This document shows, piece by piece, positions 18,214 through 27,726 of a stretch of 53,752 nucleotides of DNA (the first letter of the stretch is position 1; each line of letters opens with the position of its first letter). The stretch spans positions 1-53,752 of the forward strand of contig CALJEJ010000012.1 in NCBI GenBank assembly GCA_938074745.1, written 5' to 3'. Source of the stretch: an uncultured Endomicrobiia bacterium. GTDB lineage: Bacteria; Elusimicrobiota; Endomicrobiia; DTEH01. The notes beneath the pieces were generated by a model, which did no database searches, had not been told where the DNA came from, and worked only from the letters and a program-made list of their open reading frames with translations. The position numbers and the translations under genes were made by a program.

Positions 18214-18254
18214 ACAAAAATCAAAATACTAAAAGAAGGAGGAAGTAAATATAT

Positions 18255-18539
18255 ATGCAAGTAACTGAAGTAAGAATATACCCACAACAAGAAAAAAAAG
18301 TTAAAGCATATGCTACGATTACTCTTGATAACGAATTCGTGGTTCACAATTTACGGATCGTAGAGTTTGAAGATGGAGTAAAAGTGTTTATGCCTTCACG
18401 AAAAGTTAGTGATGGTTCTAGGAAAGATGTAGCTCACCCTATAACTAATCAATTAAGACGTCATATTGAAGACCAAGTTATTTCGGCATATAACAAAAAA
18501 ACAGGACAAAATGTTGTCTTAAAACGAGATAAGAAATAA
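18255..18539 (+). CDS. spoVG: SpoVG family RNA/DNA-binding regulator
   Basis: A 94-residue SpoVG protein: MQVTEVRIYP, KVKAYATITLDNEFVVHNLR, FMPSRKVSDGSRKDVAHPI and ERIDDQVI-like end EDQVISAYNK. SpoVG is a small nucleic-acid-binding regulator found in sporulating and non-sporulating bacteria; ispE-spoVG adjacency is known from Firmicutes. Its strong AGAAGGAGGAAG Shine-Dalgarno fits abundant expression. The nearby genes give no sign of sporulation. Confidence 0.93.
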   Translation: MQVTEVRIYPQQEKKVKAYATITLDNEFVVHNLRIVEFEDGVKVFMPSRKVSDGSRKDVAHPITNQLRRHIEDQVISAYNKKTGQNVVLKRDKK

Positions 18540-18620
18540 TTTAATCTTTTAATAAAATTATCCAAGTTTTAAGTAATTTTTTAAAGTAGGTGTAGTCTAT
18601 ATTTTATTTAGGAGGAAAAA

Positions 18621-19922
18621 ATGATACCAAGATATTCTTTACCTGAAATGAGTGATATTTGGTCTGAAGAAAATCGTTTTAAACTAATGTTAAAAATAGA
18701 ACTGACTGTATTAGAAGTACTGGCTAAAAAGCATATTGTAGATAAAAATGATTATTCACAAATTGTATCAAAAATAAAACTTGACATCCCACGAATAAAG
18801 GAAATTGAGAAAATTACAAAACATGATTTAGCATCTTTTGTAGACCAGATAAGCGAATCTGTAGGAACTTCGTCAGCTAGATGGATACATTTTGGTTTAA
18901 CTTCATCAGATATTTTAGATACTGCAACTGCGATACAACTTAAATTAAGTTGTCAACAGATTATTAAAAGACTTAAACAATTATCCACAATATTACTAAA
19001 ACAGGCAAAAAAATATAAAGATACTCTTATGATCGGCAGAACTCATGGAGTTCATGCTGAACCTATTACTTTCGGGTATAAACTTTTAAATTGGTATACT
19101 GAAATTAAACAACATATTTCTGTTATGGAATTTATGCAATCTATAATTTCAGTAGGGAAAATTTCTGGAGTTGTAGGGACTTATTCACAATTATCACCTG
19201 AAATAGAAAAACAAGTGTTACAAAAATTAGGTCTTACTCCAGAACCTGTCTCTACACAGGTTATCCCACGATATAGATATTCGTATTACATCTCAGCATT
19301 GGCATGTATAGGAGCATCAATAGAACGGTTTGCTACAGAAATTAGACATTTACAACGTAGCGAAGTTTTTGAAGTAGAGGAACATTTTACAACTGGACAG
19401 AAAGGTTCTTCTGCAATGCCACATAAACGTAATCCAGTAGAAAGTGAGAAATTGTGTGGTTTAGCAAGGTTGTTACGTGGATATGCCTATTCTTCGTTTG
19501 AAAACGTTGCTTTATGGCATGAACGAGATATCTCACATTCTTCAGTTGAACGTATAATTTTACCAGATGCTAACATTGTTACTGATTATATTATTTACTG
19601 TTTCACTAATATTGTAAGAAATTTAGTTGTTTATGAAGAAAATATGCTTTCTAACTTAAAAAAGATGTTTAACATATATTTTTCCCAAACAATACTTACT
19701 GAACTAATTAAAAAAGGTTTGTTACGAGATGAAGCATATAGAATGGTTCAATCTGTGGCTCATAAAGCAATTAAAGAAAAAAAAGATTTTGTTTCACTAA
19801 TAAAATTAGATAAAAAAATAAAAAAATATTTGTCTGACGAAGAAATAACAAAAATATGTTCAATAAAATATTTGTTAAGGAATATTGACAAAAAATTTAA
19901 AGAAATATTGAAAAATAAATGA
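18621..19922 (+). CDS. purB: Adenylosuccinate lyase
   Basis: A 433-residue member of the fumarase/aspartase superfamily acting twice in purine synthesis. The signature SSAMPHKRNP (263-272), the catalytic base loop GRTHGVHAEP (H142) and TSSDILDTATAIQL are intact. VALWHERDISHSSVERI follows. A strong TAGGAGGAAAAA Shine-Dalgarno precedes ATG. The 81-base gap after spoVG holds no convincing promoter. The stop overlaps the next start (ATGA). Confidence 0.96.
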   Translation: MIPRYSLPEMSDIWSEENRFKLMLKIELTVLEVLAKKHIVDKNDYSQIVSKIKLDIPRIKEIEKITKHDLASFVDQISESVGTSSARWIHFGLTSSDILDTATAIQLKLSCQQIIKRLKQLSTILLKQAKKYKDTLMIGRTHGVHAEPITFGYKLLNWYTEIKQHISVMEFMQSIISVGKISGVVGTYSQLSPEIEKQVLQKLGLTPEPVSTQVIPRYRYSYYISALACIGASIERFATEIRHLQRSEVFEVEEHFTTGQKGSSAMPHKRNPVESEKLCGLARLLRGYAYSSFENVALWHERDISHSSVERIILPDANIVTDYIIYCFTNIVRNLVVYEENMLSNLKKMFNIYFSQTILTELIKKGLLRDEAYRMVQSVAHKAIKEKKDFVSLIKLDKKIKKYLSDEEITKICSIKYLLRNIDKKFKEILKNK

Positions 19923-21121
19923 ACTATTATAAAATTTTAGTAATCGCAGTAATAATAGTAAGTATTGTGATAGGACTAAAAATATATTTTTCTCCTAAAA
20001 TGAAATTTTATGTGGATGCTAACAATATTACTGTTAGTTCATCTACTATAAAAATTTCTTCAGAACTTGTATCATATGCTGACCGTTATTATAAAATAAA
20101 ATTTTTGATTCTGTCAGGGAAGGAAAAATTTTTACTTTATCCTGAACATGTTGTAATGTTAAGAAAAGGTCAAACTTATAAAATTGATAAAATGTATGAT
20201 ATCTCTGAAATTTCTTTAATCCCGGGCAAACAATTGTATCTTTTATCTACTGTAAATGAAATTTTTCCAAGAAACAGAGTATGGAGAAAAAAATATGTGG
20301 TATCTATTGCAAAACCTAAATTAACACAACAACATTATGTTGGTTTATACACCCAACCTACCACATATTTGTCCCACACAACAGTATCTATGATACCTTC
20401 TACAACATCGGTAGTTAAACCACAGGAAATATCACTATCAACTTCTGTAATATCTGTTGTGAAAAAAGAAGAACCTAAATTAATCTCTCAGAAACCTCAA
20501 TATCAAGTTTTGGTTTCTACTGAAAATTTTTTGACTGAATATAACTATGATACACCTATTATTCCTAAAATTGAAATAATTAATTTCACATCTGAAACCA
20601 CTAAATCTACAGTTTCAATTTTGTTAAAAAATAAATTTGAAATTGTGATTAGTTCTGAGACATACATTTTTTCTTTAAAACCTAAAGAAAAAATTACCCC
20701 TGAATTTAAAATTGTAGTTCCACAAAATATCTCGCCAGATGAATATTTTTTAGAGATAAACTGGTTTGTTAACAACAAAAAGCAGACCTGTGTGTTACCT
20801 AAATTCACTCTTGTAGATAGAAAACCGACGATAGTTATCCCTGAAATGCCGAAAATAAAGTATAACGCTACGAACACAATTATTGCAGAAGTTCAAGACG
20901 ACCGTGAAGTTAAAACTGTCAATTTTATAGAATATACACCAAAAGGTCAACAAATTTTAAATAATATGATATTAATTGCTGGAGATAAAAAATACGGGAT
21001 ATATAGTTTTACAACACACAAAATTCAATCAAAGAAAAATTATAAGTTCCAGATAAAAGCTGTGGATAATATTGATAACACTACTGTGACAGAAATTTAC
21101 GAAATACCAATAACAAAATGA
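19919..21121 (+). CDS. Membrane-anchored extracytoplasmic protein, unknown function
   Basis: Not recognised. The 400 residues comprise one N-terminal membrane segment (about 5-23, then positive KIYFSPK), a beta-rich region to about residue 130, and a low-complexity Thr/Ser/Pro/Val linker at about 140-190. Two further beta-rich domains that look Ig- or fibronectin-like follow (about 195-290 and 300-400, the latter with EVQDDREVKTVNFIEYTP). The topology suggests a surface or periplasmic protein on an anchor. It overlaps purB and the following CHASE2 cyclase by 4 bases each, so it is probably coexpressed with the cyclase. No catalytic motif is visible. Confidence 0.7.
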   Translation: MNYYKILVIAVIIVSIVIGLKIYFSPKMKFYVDANNITVSSSTIKISSELVSYADRYYKIKFLILSGKEKFLLYPEHVVMLRKGQTYKIDKMYDISEISLIPGKQLYLLSTVNEIFPRNRVWRKKYVVSIAKPKLTQQHYVGLYTQPTTYLSHTTVSMIPSTTSVVKPQEISLSTSVISVVKKEEPKLISQKPQYQVLVSTENFLTEYNYDTPIIPKIEIINFTSETTKSTVSILLKNKFEIVISSETYIFSLKPKEKITPEFKIVVPQNISPDEYFLEINWFVNNKKQTCVLPKFTLVDRKPTIVIPEMPKIKYNATNTIIAEVQDDREVKTVNFIEYTPKGQQILNNMILIAGDKKYGIYSFTTHKIQSKKNYKFQIKAVDNIDNTTVTEIYEIPITK

Positions 21122-22941
21122 CTTTAAAGTTTTTTGAAAAAAAATTTGTTGTAAGTTTAGTTTTTTCAGGAATAATATTATTCTTTTCTTTATTTTCCTA
21201 TCATTGTAAAATATTCTCACCTATTGAGAACATTTTTTACGATTTAAGGTTCAAACTAAGAGGATATTTGAAAACTTCAGGTAATATTGTCATCATAAAA
21301 ATAGATGAAGAGTCGTTAAACGAGTTAGGTCGTTGGCCTTGGGATAGAAAAATTATAGCACAAGCAGTAAGAAATTTGTTTTCTGCTGGAGTCAAAGTGG
21401 TTGGGTTAGATATTATCTTTCCTCAACCCAGTAATAAAATTTCAGACTTATATTTATCTAATGCGTTAAAACAAGGAAATTCTGTAATTGCAATACATTT
21501 TGAAGAAACGTACCAAACTGTAATTACAGAAAACAAGATTAATAAGATAAAAGTTGAAATCCCATTGTTACCAATACCACAATTACAAACAGCGGCAAAG
21601 TTAGGATTTACGAATGTATATCCTGATATTGACGGAGTTCCACGAAATTATGTACTTTTTAAAACATGGAATAATAAAAAATATTATAGTTTTGACATGG
21701 TCATAGCGGAAACATTTCTTGAAAAATCTATTGACTTGCCACAGCAGATATATATAAATTATTATGGCCCATCTGAATATACTACACCAACTTCACTGAG
21801 AAGTTTATATACATTTAACAATTACTCTTTTGTTGCTATATACAAAAATATTATTCCTGCTAGTTGGTTAAAGAATAAAATTGCACTTATAGGTGCTACT
21901 GCAACTGCTACCTATGACCACTATCCGATACCTTACCAAAAAATTTTTCCTGGGGTTGAATTACATGCCAACGTTATAGAAAATATATTAAATAACACAT
22001 ATCTTACAAAAATTGACAAAAAATATTACATTTTATTGGTTGTGTTCATAACTTCTCTAATTACCATTTTGTTTTACAAAATTCATCCTTTATTGACTGC
22101 AATTTTAATTGTTTTAACTACTGTAGGATATTACTTTGTTACTGTGTTACTTTTTATAAAAGCAAGGTTGATATTAGACTTTGTACCTATCGCAGTTGTA
22201 ATAACTACAATTGGTTTTATAAACATTCTTCAGAAAGTGTTGTTAGAGCAGCAAGAGAAAAAAAAGATAAAAAATATTTTTTCAAAATATATTAATCCTT
22301 ATGTGATGGAAGAGTTATTAAGTGATTCTAGTAGCTTAGTTAAATTAGGTGGAGTAAAACGAGTAATTACAGTAATGTTTACTGATATTCGTAACTTTAC
22401 TACTATATCAGAACAGTTACAACCAGAAGAAATTGTTTGTTTATTAAATGAATATTTGGAAGTAATGAGCGAGTTGATACTTAAGTATAACGGAACTGTA
22501 GATAAATATATTGGAGATTCTATAATGTGTTTTTGGAATGCTCCATTGCTACAACCTGACCATGCTGAGTCTGCAGTAAAATGTGCTATAAATATGTTAT
22601 CTGAACTTGAAAAACTTAACCAAAAATTTGTTTTAGAAAAAAAACCAAAAATAGCAGTCGGTATAGGAATAAATACAGGTGAAGCAATTGTTGGTAACAT
22701 TGGGTCGACAAAAATAATGGAGTATACTGCAATTGGAGATACTATAAATACAGCATCAAGGTTGCAAGAACTAACTAAAGAATATCACACACCTATAATA
22801 TTATCTGAGTTTACGTATTCTTTGGTTAAAGATACAATTCCGTGTGTTTCTTTAGGTAAAATAAATCTTCGGGGAAAAACACATGAAATAGAAATTTTTA
22901 AAATTAAAGATACACCTGAACTTGTAATAGCTGAGATTTGA
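21118..22941 (+). CDS. CHASE2-domain adenylate/guanylate cyclase
   Basis: A 607-residue transmembrane receptor cyclase. One TM (about 10-27) precedes an extracytoplasmic CHASE2 sensor domain (about 35-300, with IVIIKIDEESLNELGRWPW and VVGLDIIFPQP). Three TM helices (about 303-372) and a class III cyclase domain (about 412-600) follow. Catalytic metal ligands are D423 (VMFTDIRNFT) and D467 (YIGDSIMCFWNAP). K532 and D541 (TKIMEYTAIGD) match ATP-specific class III enzymes, so cAMP is the likely product. The CHASE2 ligand is unknown. The gene overlaps its upstream partner by 4 bases, suggesting a sensing unit. Confidence 0.92.
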   Translation: MTLKFFEKKFVVSLVFSGIILFFSLFSYHCKIFSPIENIFYDLRFKLRGYLKTSGNIVIIKIDEESLNELGRWPWDRKIIAQAVRNLFSAGVKVVGLDIIFPQPSNKISDLYLSNALKQGNSVIAIHFEETYQTVITENKINKIKVEIPLLPIPQLQTAAKLGFTNVYPDIDGVPRNYVLFKTWNNKKYYSFDMVIAETFLEKSIDLPQQIYINYYGPSEYTTPTSLRSLYTFNNYSFVAIYKNIIPASWLKNKIALIGATATATYDHYPIPYQKIFPGVELHANVIENILNNTYLTKIDKKYYILLVVFITSLITILFYKIHPLLTAILIVLTTVGYYFVTVLLFIKARLILDFVPIAVVITTIGFINILQKVLLEQQEKKKIKNIFSKYINPYVMEELLSDSSSLVKLGGVKRVITVMFTDIRNFTTISEQLQPEEIVCLLNEYLEVMSELILKYNGTVDKYIGDSIMCFWNAPLLQPDHAESAVKCAINMLSELEKLNQKFVLEKKPKIAVGIGINTGEAIVGNIGSTKIMEYTAIGDTINTASRLQELTKEYHTPIILSEFTYSLVKDTIPCVSLGKINLRGKTHEIEIFKIKDTPELVIAEI

Positions 22942-22996
22942 TAGTTTTTTGTTCAAATATTGTAATATTTTTTAATTTTTTATAAACTTTAAAATT

Positions 22997-23689
22997 ATGA
23001 AAATATTTTTTAGATTATTACTTGCACATTTACTTGCTGATTATACTCTTCAAACCAATTATATTGCTAACTGGAAGAAGAAAAATTTTTTAGGAGTGTT
23101 GGTTCATGCAGGTATTTTTTATATATTAGGCATGTATCTTACTTGGGATGAACTTAATAACATATGGTTTGATTATCCAGTGTCGTTATCTGGTTGGTGG
23201 TGTATGTTGATATTATTTATTCTTCACGCGATAGAAGATGAATATCGTGCACATAATGTAAGAGTAGGAAATGCACAAGATAACATTTTATTTTATTTTT
23301 GGGACCAGTTGATACATATAGTTTTTTTGTTTATGTTTTCTCCAATAAAATCTTTTTATTTTGAGCCTGAAATAATTATATTGTGCATTATAATCTTGGG
23401 TACGCATTTTACCAGTGTGGTTACTTTGTATATTGAATCTTTAATTTATAACACTCAAGTTGCTTATTATAATTTTGCTACAAAATATCATTATATTATT
23501 TTAAGGTTGATCACTATGTTATTATTTTTTCTTCCGGGGAAATGGTATTTAGTGTCTTTGTTGATGGTACCTGTATTTTTTGTTGTTTATAATAAAGTTC
23601 GACATATTACTAAAATAGGATTAGTATTTAACTTTTTTGTTACCTACTTACTTGGTTATACCATTTTGTTGGTTCTTGGTAGGGTATAA
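22997..23689 (+). CDS. DUF3307 family membrane protein
   Basis: A 230-residue polytopic membrane protein. The N-terminal LLLAHLLADYTLQTNYIANWK is the DUF3307 motif (L-A-H-L-x-x-D-x-x-x-Q), VLVHAGIFYILG follows, and a second conserved stretch, HAIEDEYRAHN then FYFWDQLIHIVFLF, has the Asp-Gln-x-x-His of the family. About seven hydrophobic helices. Function unknown; the conserved His and Asp residues in or near membranes suggest metal binding or catalysis, which is inference. No Shine-Dalgarno; the start is in an AAATTATG context. Confidence 0.85.
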   Translation: MKIFFRLLLAHLLADYTLQTNYIANWKKKNFLGVLVHAGIFYILGMYLTWDELNNIWFDYPVSLSGWWCMLILFILHAIEDEYRAHNVRVGNAQDNILFYFWDQLIHIVFLFMFSPIKSFYFEPEIIILCIIILGTHFTSVVTLYIESLIYNTQVAYYNFATKYHYIILRLITMLLFFLPGKWYLVSLLMVPVFFVVYNKVRHITKIGLVFNFFVTYLLGYTILLVLGRV

Positions 23690-23710
23690 ATTTATTTTTA
23701 CTTTACGGCT

Positions 23711-24481
23711 ATGAAGACAGTGTTGAGTTTAATACTTTTTTCAATAAAAGAAAATTTTAAAACAAAACTTTATTTAGTTTTGTTATTGTTTTCGCTGATA
23801 ATGATTTTTATAGGTCTTTTGCTTACTGGGTTAAGCGGGTTTGAACAGCCACAACGTGTATTAGTAGATACTGGGATTGCAATGATAGAACTTTTTTGTA
23901 TCTTAGTAGTTTTATTAAATTCTGCAGGGTTATTGTTGCAAGATATTGAATCAAAAAGTATTCATTTACTACTTTCAAAACCTGTCTCTCGGGATAAATA
24001 CGTAGTAAGTAAATATTTAGGTCTTTTAGGTGTTACAATAATAAATGTGTGTGTAATGGCAGTATTTCATATAATTTTTTTAAAAATTTCAAAATGGAGT
24101 ATAGACATTGGTTATTTTATGACACTTACTACAATTATATTAAAAACAAGTATTATTACAGCAATTTCTCTGTTTCTTGTATTAACAATGACTTCACAAA
24201 CTGCTGCTGTAATAACTTCATTACTTTTATGGATAGCAGGACATTTTCTTACAGAATTGAAGTTTATGATTGATAAGATTAATATTTTGTGGGTAAAAAT
24301 TTTATTAAAAATAATATATTACCTTATTCCCAACTTCCAATATTTTAACATAAAAGATTTTTTTGAAGAACAATATTTTGTCTCACAACTTAGTATAGGG
24401 TATAGTATTTTGTATTTAATTAGTTATATTTCAGTATTAATGTTTCTAACAATACAAATTTTTAAAAAGAAAAATCTGTGA
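23711..24481 (+). CDS. ABC-2 type transporter permease subunit
   Basis: A 256-residue protein with six predicted membrane helices and the ABC-2 permease layout: a short cytosolic N-terminus (SIKENFKTKLY), a first helix pair, then LLLQDIESKSIHLLLSKPVSRDKYVVSKYLG, the coupling-helix region typical of NosY/GldF-like permeases. The ATPase subunit is not adjacent and must lie elsewhere. The stop overlaps the next gene by 4 bases, tying it to the following TPR protein. Confidence 0.87.
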   Translation: MKTVLSLILFSIKENFKTKLYLVLLLFSLIMIFIGLLLTGLSGFEQPQRVLVDTGIAMIELFCILVVLLNSAGLLLQDIESKSIHLLLSKPVSRDKYVVSKYLGLLGVTIINVCVMAVFHIIFLKISKWSIDIGYFMTLTTIILKTSIITAISLFLVLTMTSQTAAVITSLLLWIAGHFLTELKFMIDKINILWVKILLKIIYYLIPNFQYFNIKDFFEEQYFVSQLSIGYSILYLISYISVLMFLTIQIFKKKNL

Positions 24482-25251
24482 AAAGATATAATTTTGTTAA
24501 ACTTATATTTTTATTAGGTATGATTGTTTGTATGATTACCTCTAGAATGCTTATGGACCAAAAGTTAGTGTCTCCATTTGTAAGTTTAAAAGATACGAAA
24601 TTACCTTTAGGAAAATTTTTTGTTCTTGACAGTGTGGGGATAATTTTAGGTCTGCGCAGAGTTGTTAGTGATATTGCTTGGATACAGTTGTTACAATATT
24701 ATGGTAGTGAACCTAAAGAAATTGGAGAAGAAGATAATGACGATACTCATAACCATTTTTTAGAACATATGACTAAAATTCAACCAGGCAAATATAAATT
24801 GTTGTTAAATTATTGTCAACGTGTAGTCAGGTTAGATCATTTGTTTTCTTATGTTTATTTTTATGGTAGTAGTGCATTAGCGTGGAATGTGGAACGGCCA
24901 GATGAAGGGTTGCAATTAATTGAAGAAGGGAAAAGATATCTAGAATATCAGAAGAACGATCCTAACACAGATTATTGGGATTTAATTCGATATCAGCAGG
25001 CAATATATTATAAATTAGGTGGGAAATACAAAGAAATGTTGGACGAGTTAAAAGATATAGTAGACCGAGGTAAAGCACCGTATATGGTAAAGGCAATACT
25101 TGCAAATTTGTATAAAAAGTTTGGCGAGTATGAAAAATCTTTAGAAATATGGTATGAACTTTTATATTGTGATGATCCAAATTATGTTTCTCGTGCAAAA
25201 AAGCAGATTACTGAAATAACTGCTATATTGAAAAAAAATGTTAAAAATTAA
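24478..25251 (+). CDS. Membrane-anchored TPR-like protein linked to an ABC-2 permease
   Basis: A 257-residue protein with GTG start overlapping the permease stop. A single N-terminal membrane helix (about 7-26) is followed by an alpha-helical TPR-like domain. The segment GLRRVVSDIAWIQLLQYYG and later DHLFSYVYFYGSSALAW and KFGEYEKSLEIWYELL form a pattern I associate with permease-linked TPR proteins of Elusimicrobia-like genomes, where R-x-x-x-A-D-x-x-W-L recurs. It carries a conserved-looking acidic patch EEDNDDTHNH. Function unknown; probably an extracytoplasmic accessory of the transporter. Confidence 0.72.
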   Translation: MKRYNFVKLIFLLGMIVCMITSRMLMDQKLVSPFVSLKDTKLPLGKFFVLDSVGIILGLRRVVSDIAWIQLLQYYGSEPKEIGEEDNDDTHNHFLEHMTKIQPGKYKLLLNYCQRVVRLDHLFSYVYFYGSSALAWNVERPDEGLQLIEEGKRYLEYQKNDPNTDYWDLIRYQQAIYYKLGGKYKEMLDELKDIVDRGKAPYMVKAILANLYKKFGEYEKSLEIWYELLYCDDPNYVSRAKKQITEITAILKKNVKN

Positions 25252-25275
25252 ATTTTAGATTTTTTATAGGTTCGT

Positions 25276-26124
25276 ATGGCTAAGGAAAATAAAGAAGAAA
25301 AAACTATTCAAGTTCCTAAAGATATTGTTGAAACTTGTCCTAAATGTCATAAGATATTGTTAAAAAAAGAACTTGAAGAAAATTTTAAGATATGTCCTTG
25401 TTGTGGACATTTATTTCGTTTAGGATGTAAACAGACAGTTGCACTTTTAGCTGATGAGGGAAGTTTTCAAGAATTTGCCACTGAATATTTAACTGAAGAT
25501 GTTCTAAATTTCCCTGAATATACAACAAAATTAAAAGAAGCAAAAGAAAAATCTGGTGTTAACGAAGCATGTATTTGTGGTACAGCAACTATTGATGGTA
25601 TAAAAGTTATTCTATGTATTTTAGACTTTAATTTTATGGGTGGAAGTATGGGTTCTGTACTTGGAGAGAAAATAACTGTTGCGTTTGAAAAAGCTAAAAG
25701 GAACAAATTGCCAATAGTAGTAGTATCTTCTAGTGGCGGAGCGAGAATGCAAGAAGGTGTACTTTCGTTAATGCAGATGGCAAAAACTTCTGCTGCAGTT
25801 GCTGAATTTAAAAAAACAAATCTGCCATACATTTCTGTGCTTACAGATCCTACGACTGGTGGTGTTACTGCATCGTTTGCTATGCTTGGTGATATTCATA
25901 TTGCAGAATCTAAAGCATTGATAGGTTTTGCAGGTCCAAGAGTTATTGAACAAACAATAAAAGAGAAATTGCCCGACGGATTTCAATCTGCAGAGTTTTT
26001 GTTAGAACATGGATTTGTAGATATTGTAGTTCCAAGAAAAGAGTTGAAATCTACGATTAGTAAAGTTCTAAAATTGTGTTTAAATAATCTATCTATAATA
26101 TCGTCTAAAAAAACTAAAAAATAG
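25276..26124 (+). CDS. accD: Acetyl-CoA carboxylase carboxyltransferase subunit beta
   Basis: A 282-residue AccD, which with AccA transfers the carboxyl group from biotin to acetyl-CoA for fatty-acid synthesis. The N-terminal zinc ribbon is C21-C24 (CPKC) and C40-C43 (CPCC). The crotonase-like fold shows VVVSSSGGARMQEG, TDPTTGGVTASFAMLGDI and IGFAGPRVIEQTIKE. accA is not adjacent. Four bases before the next gene. Confidence 0.95.
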   Translation: MAKENKEEKTIQVPKDIVETCPKCHKILLKKELEENFKICPCCGHLFRLGCKQTVALLADEGSFQEFATEYLTEDVLNFPEYTTKLKEAKEKSGVNEACICGTATIDGIKVILCILDFNFMGGSMGSVLGEKITVAFEKAKRNKLPIVVVSSSGGARMQEGVLSLMQMAKTSAAVAEFKKTNLPYISVLTDPTTGGVTASFAMLGDIHIAESKALIGFAGPRVIEQTIKEKLPDGFQSAEFLLEHGFVDIVVPRKELKSTISKVLKLCLNNLSIISSKKTKK

Positions 26125-26127
26125 TTT

Positions 26128-27357
26128 ATGAAAAAAGAAAAAATTGTTTTAGCCTATTCTGGCGGTTTAGATACGTCTGTTATGATAAAATGGTTAATTC
26201 AGAAGTACAATTTTGATGTAATCTGTTGTATTGTAGATGTTGGACAGAAAGAAGACTTTGTATTACTTTCAGACCGTGCAAAACAAACCGGAGCAAAAAA
26301 AGTGTATGTTATAGATGCAAAAAGAGAGTTTGTAGAAAAATATATCTTTAATGCTATAAAAGCTAATGCAGTATATGAAGGGAAGTATTTGTTAGGCACA
26401 TCGTTAGCAAGACCGTTAATTGCACAAAAAGTTGTCCAAGTGGCAAAAAAAGAACGTGCGAAATATCTAGCCCATGGGGCTACTGGTAAGGGAAATGACC
26501 AAGTACGGTTTGAACTTGCTTTTAAATATTTATATCCTCAAGCAAAGATAATTGTTCCGTGGCGTGAATGGGAACTAAAATCGCGTGAGGAAGAAATTGA
26601 GTATGCAAAAAAGTATAATATCCCTATTACTGTAACAAAAGAAAAACCTTATTCTACTGATGCCAACCTTTGGCATATAAGTTATGAAGGTGGAATTTTG
26701 GAAGATTTAAATAATGAACCTGACGAAAAAATGTTTATTATGACCATTTCACCATTGAATATTACAGCTGCTCCTACAGAAATAGAGATTGAATTTTTTA
26801 AAGGAGTACCTAAAAAATTAAAAATTGGTCAAAAAATTATTACCGATCCTGTAAAACTTATAGATGAACTTAATAAAATAGGTGGGAAACAAGGTATTGG
26901 TAGAGTGGATATTGTAGAGAATAGGTTTGTTGGAATAAAATCTCGAGGTGTTTATGAAGCTCCTGCTGCTACGATACTTTATTTCGCACACAGAGAATTA
27001 GAATCGTTGGTCCTTGATAGAACAGTTATGCATTATAAAGAACACATTTCGTTAGATTATGCAGAACTGGTTTACAACGGGGAATGGTTCTCACCAAAAC
27101 GTGAAGCTTTGGATAAATTTATTAATGAGACTCAAAGATATGTTACTGGAAAAATAGGGTTGCGGTTGTATAGAGGCAACATTTTTGTTACTCATCGGAG
27201 TTCTCCATATACACTTTACAATCTTCAATTAGCATCTTTTGATATGTCGACTAAAGGTTTAGTAGAATATAACCAAAAAGATGCTGAAGGGTTTATAAAT
27301 CTGTTTGGGTTGCCATATAAAATTGTATCACTCAGGAATAAGAAAAATAAAATTTAA
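26128..27357 (+). CDS. argG: Argininosuccinate synthase
   Basis: A 409-residue ATP-dependent ligase joining citrulline and aspartate. The PP-motif AYSGGLDTS (residues 9-17) binds ATP. HGATGKGNDQVRFEL, YSTDANLWHISYEGG and GVYEAPAATILYFAHRELE are characteristic. Full length. Start context GTTTATG, no Shine-Dalgarno. Its last base is the first base of the following small membrane-protein gene (TAATG). Confidence 0.96.
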   Translation: MKKEKIVLAYSGGLDTSVMIKWLIQKYNFDVICCIVDVGQKEDFVLLSDRAKQTGAKKVYVIDAKREFVEKYIFNAIKANAVYEGKYLLGTSLARPLIAQKVVQVAKKERAKYLAHGATGKGNDQVRFELAFKYLYPQAKIIVPWREWELKSREEEIEYAKKYNIPITVTKEKPYSTDANLWHISYEGGILEDLNNEPDEKMFIMTISPLNITAAPTEIEIEFFKGVPKKLKIGQKIITDPVKLIDELNKIGGKQGIGRVDIVENRFVGIKSRGVYEAPAATILYFAHRELESLVLDRTVMHYKEHISLDYAELVYNGEWFSPKREALDKFINETQRYVTGKIGLRLYRGNIFVTHRSSPYTLYNLQLASFDMSTKGLVEYNQKDAEGFINLFGLPYKIVSLRNKKNKI

Positions 27358-27719
27358 TGAACACAGTAATAACATTGATTCTAGCAGCAATAGCAATAAT
27401 TATCCTACTAAAACTTATATTTAAAATTACTTCGTTCTTTGTAAAACTTTTGTTAGAATTTTTACTTATTGTGGCAGTGTTATATTTTGTCAATTACTAC
27501 ATTTTACCTAAACTGAAAATTTCGCCTTTGCCATTAAAAGAAAAAATTAGTTCTGTAATAAAACATAATAAAGAATTAAAAACACAAATAGAAACTTCGT
27601 TACCTAAAATAAAGAACGAGATAGAATATGCAGTCCTGCCAGAAACAAAAAAAATTGTCACTGAAGTAAGTTCTTATCTTTCCAAAACAAAATCAAGTAA
27701 TATGGAAGACAGAAAATAG
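27357..27719 (+). CDS. Small membrane protein, unknown function
   Basis: Not recognised. 120 residues: two closely spaced hydrophobic helices (about 4-22 and 29-48), then a charged, helical soluble tail (about 55-120) rich in Lys and Glu with possible coiled-coil. The start overlaps argG by one base (TAATG), an arrangement common in this window. It precedes the damaged RNase H gene by 7 bases. Confidence 0.65.
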   Translation: MNTVITLILAAIAIIILLKLIFKITSFFVKLLLEFLLIVAVLYFVNYYILPKLKISPLPLKEKISSVIKHNKELKTQIETSLPKIKNEIEYAVLPETKKIVTEVSSYLSKTKSSNMEDRK

Positions 27720-27726
27720 TTTTTAT

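Noticed and set aside
22960-22986. TTGTAA and TATAAA pair ahead of the DUF3307 gene
   Set aside because: The -35 is poor, the spacer is 15 and the sequence is almost all A and T, so a chance match is likely.
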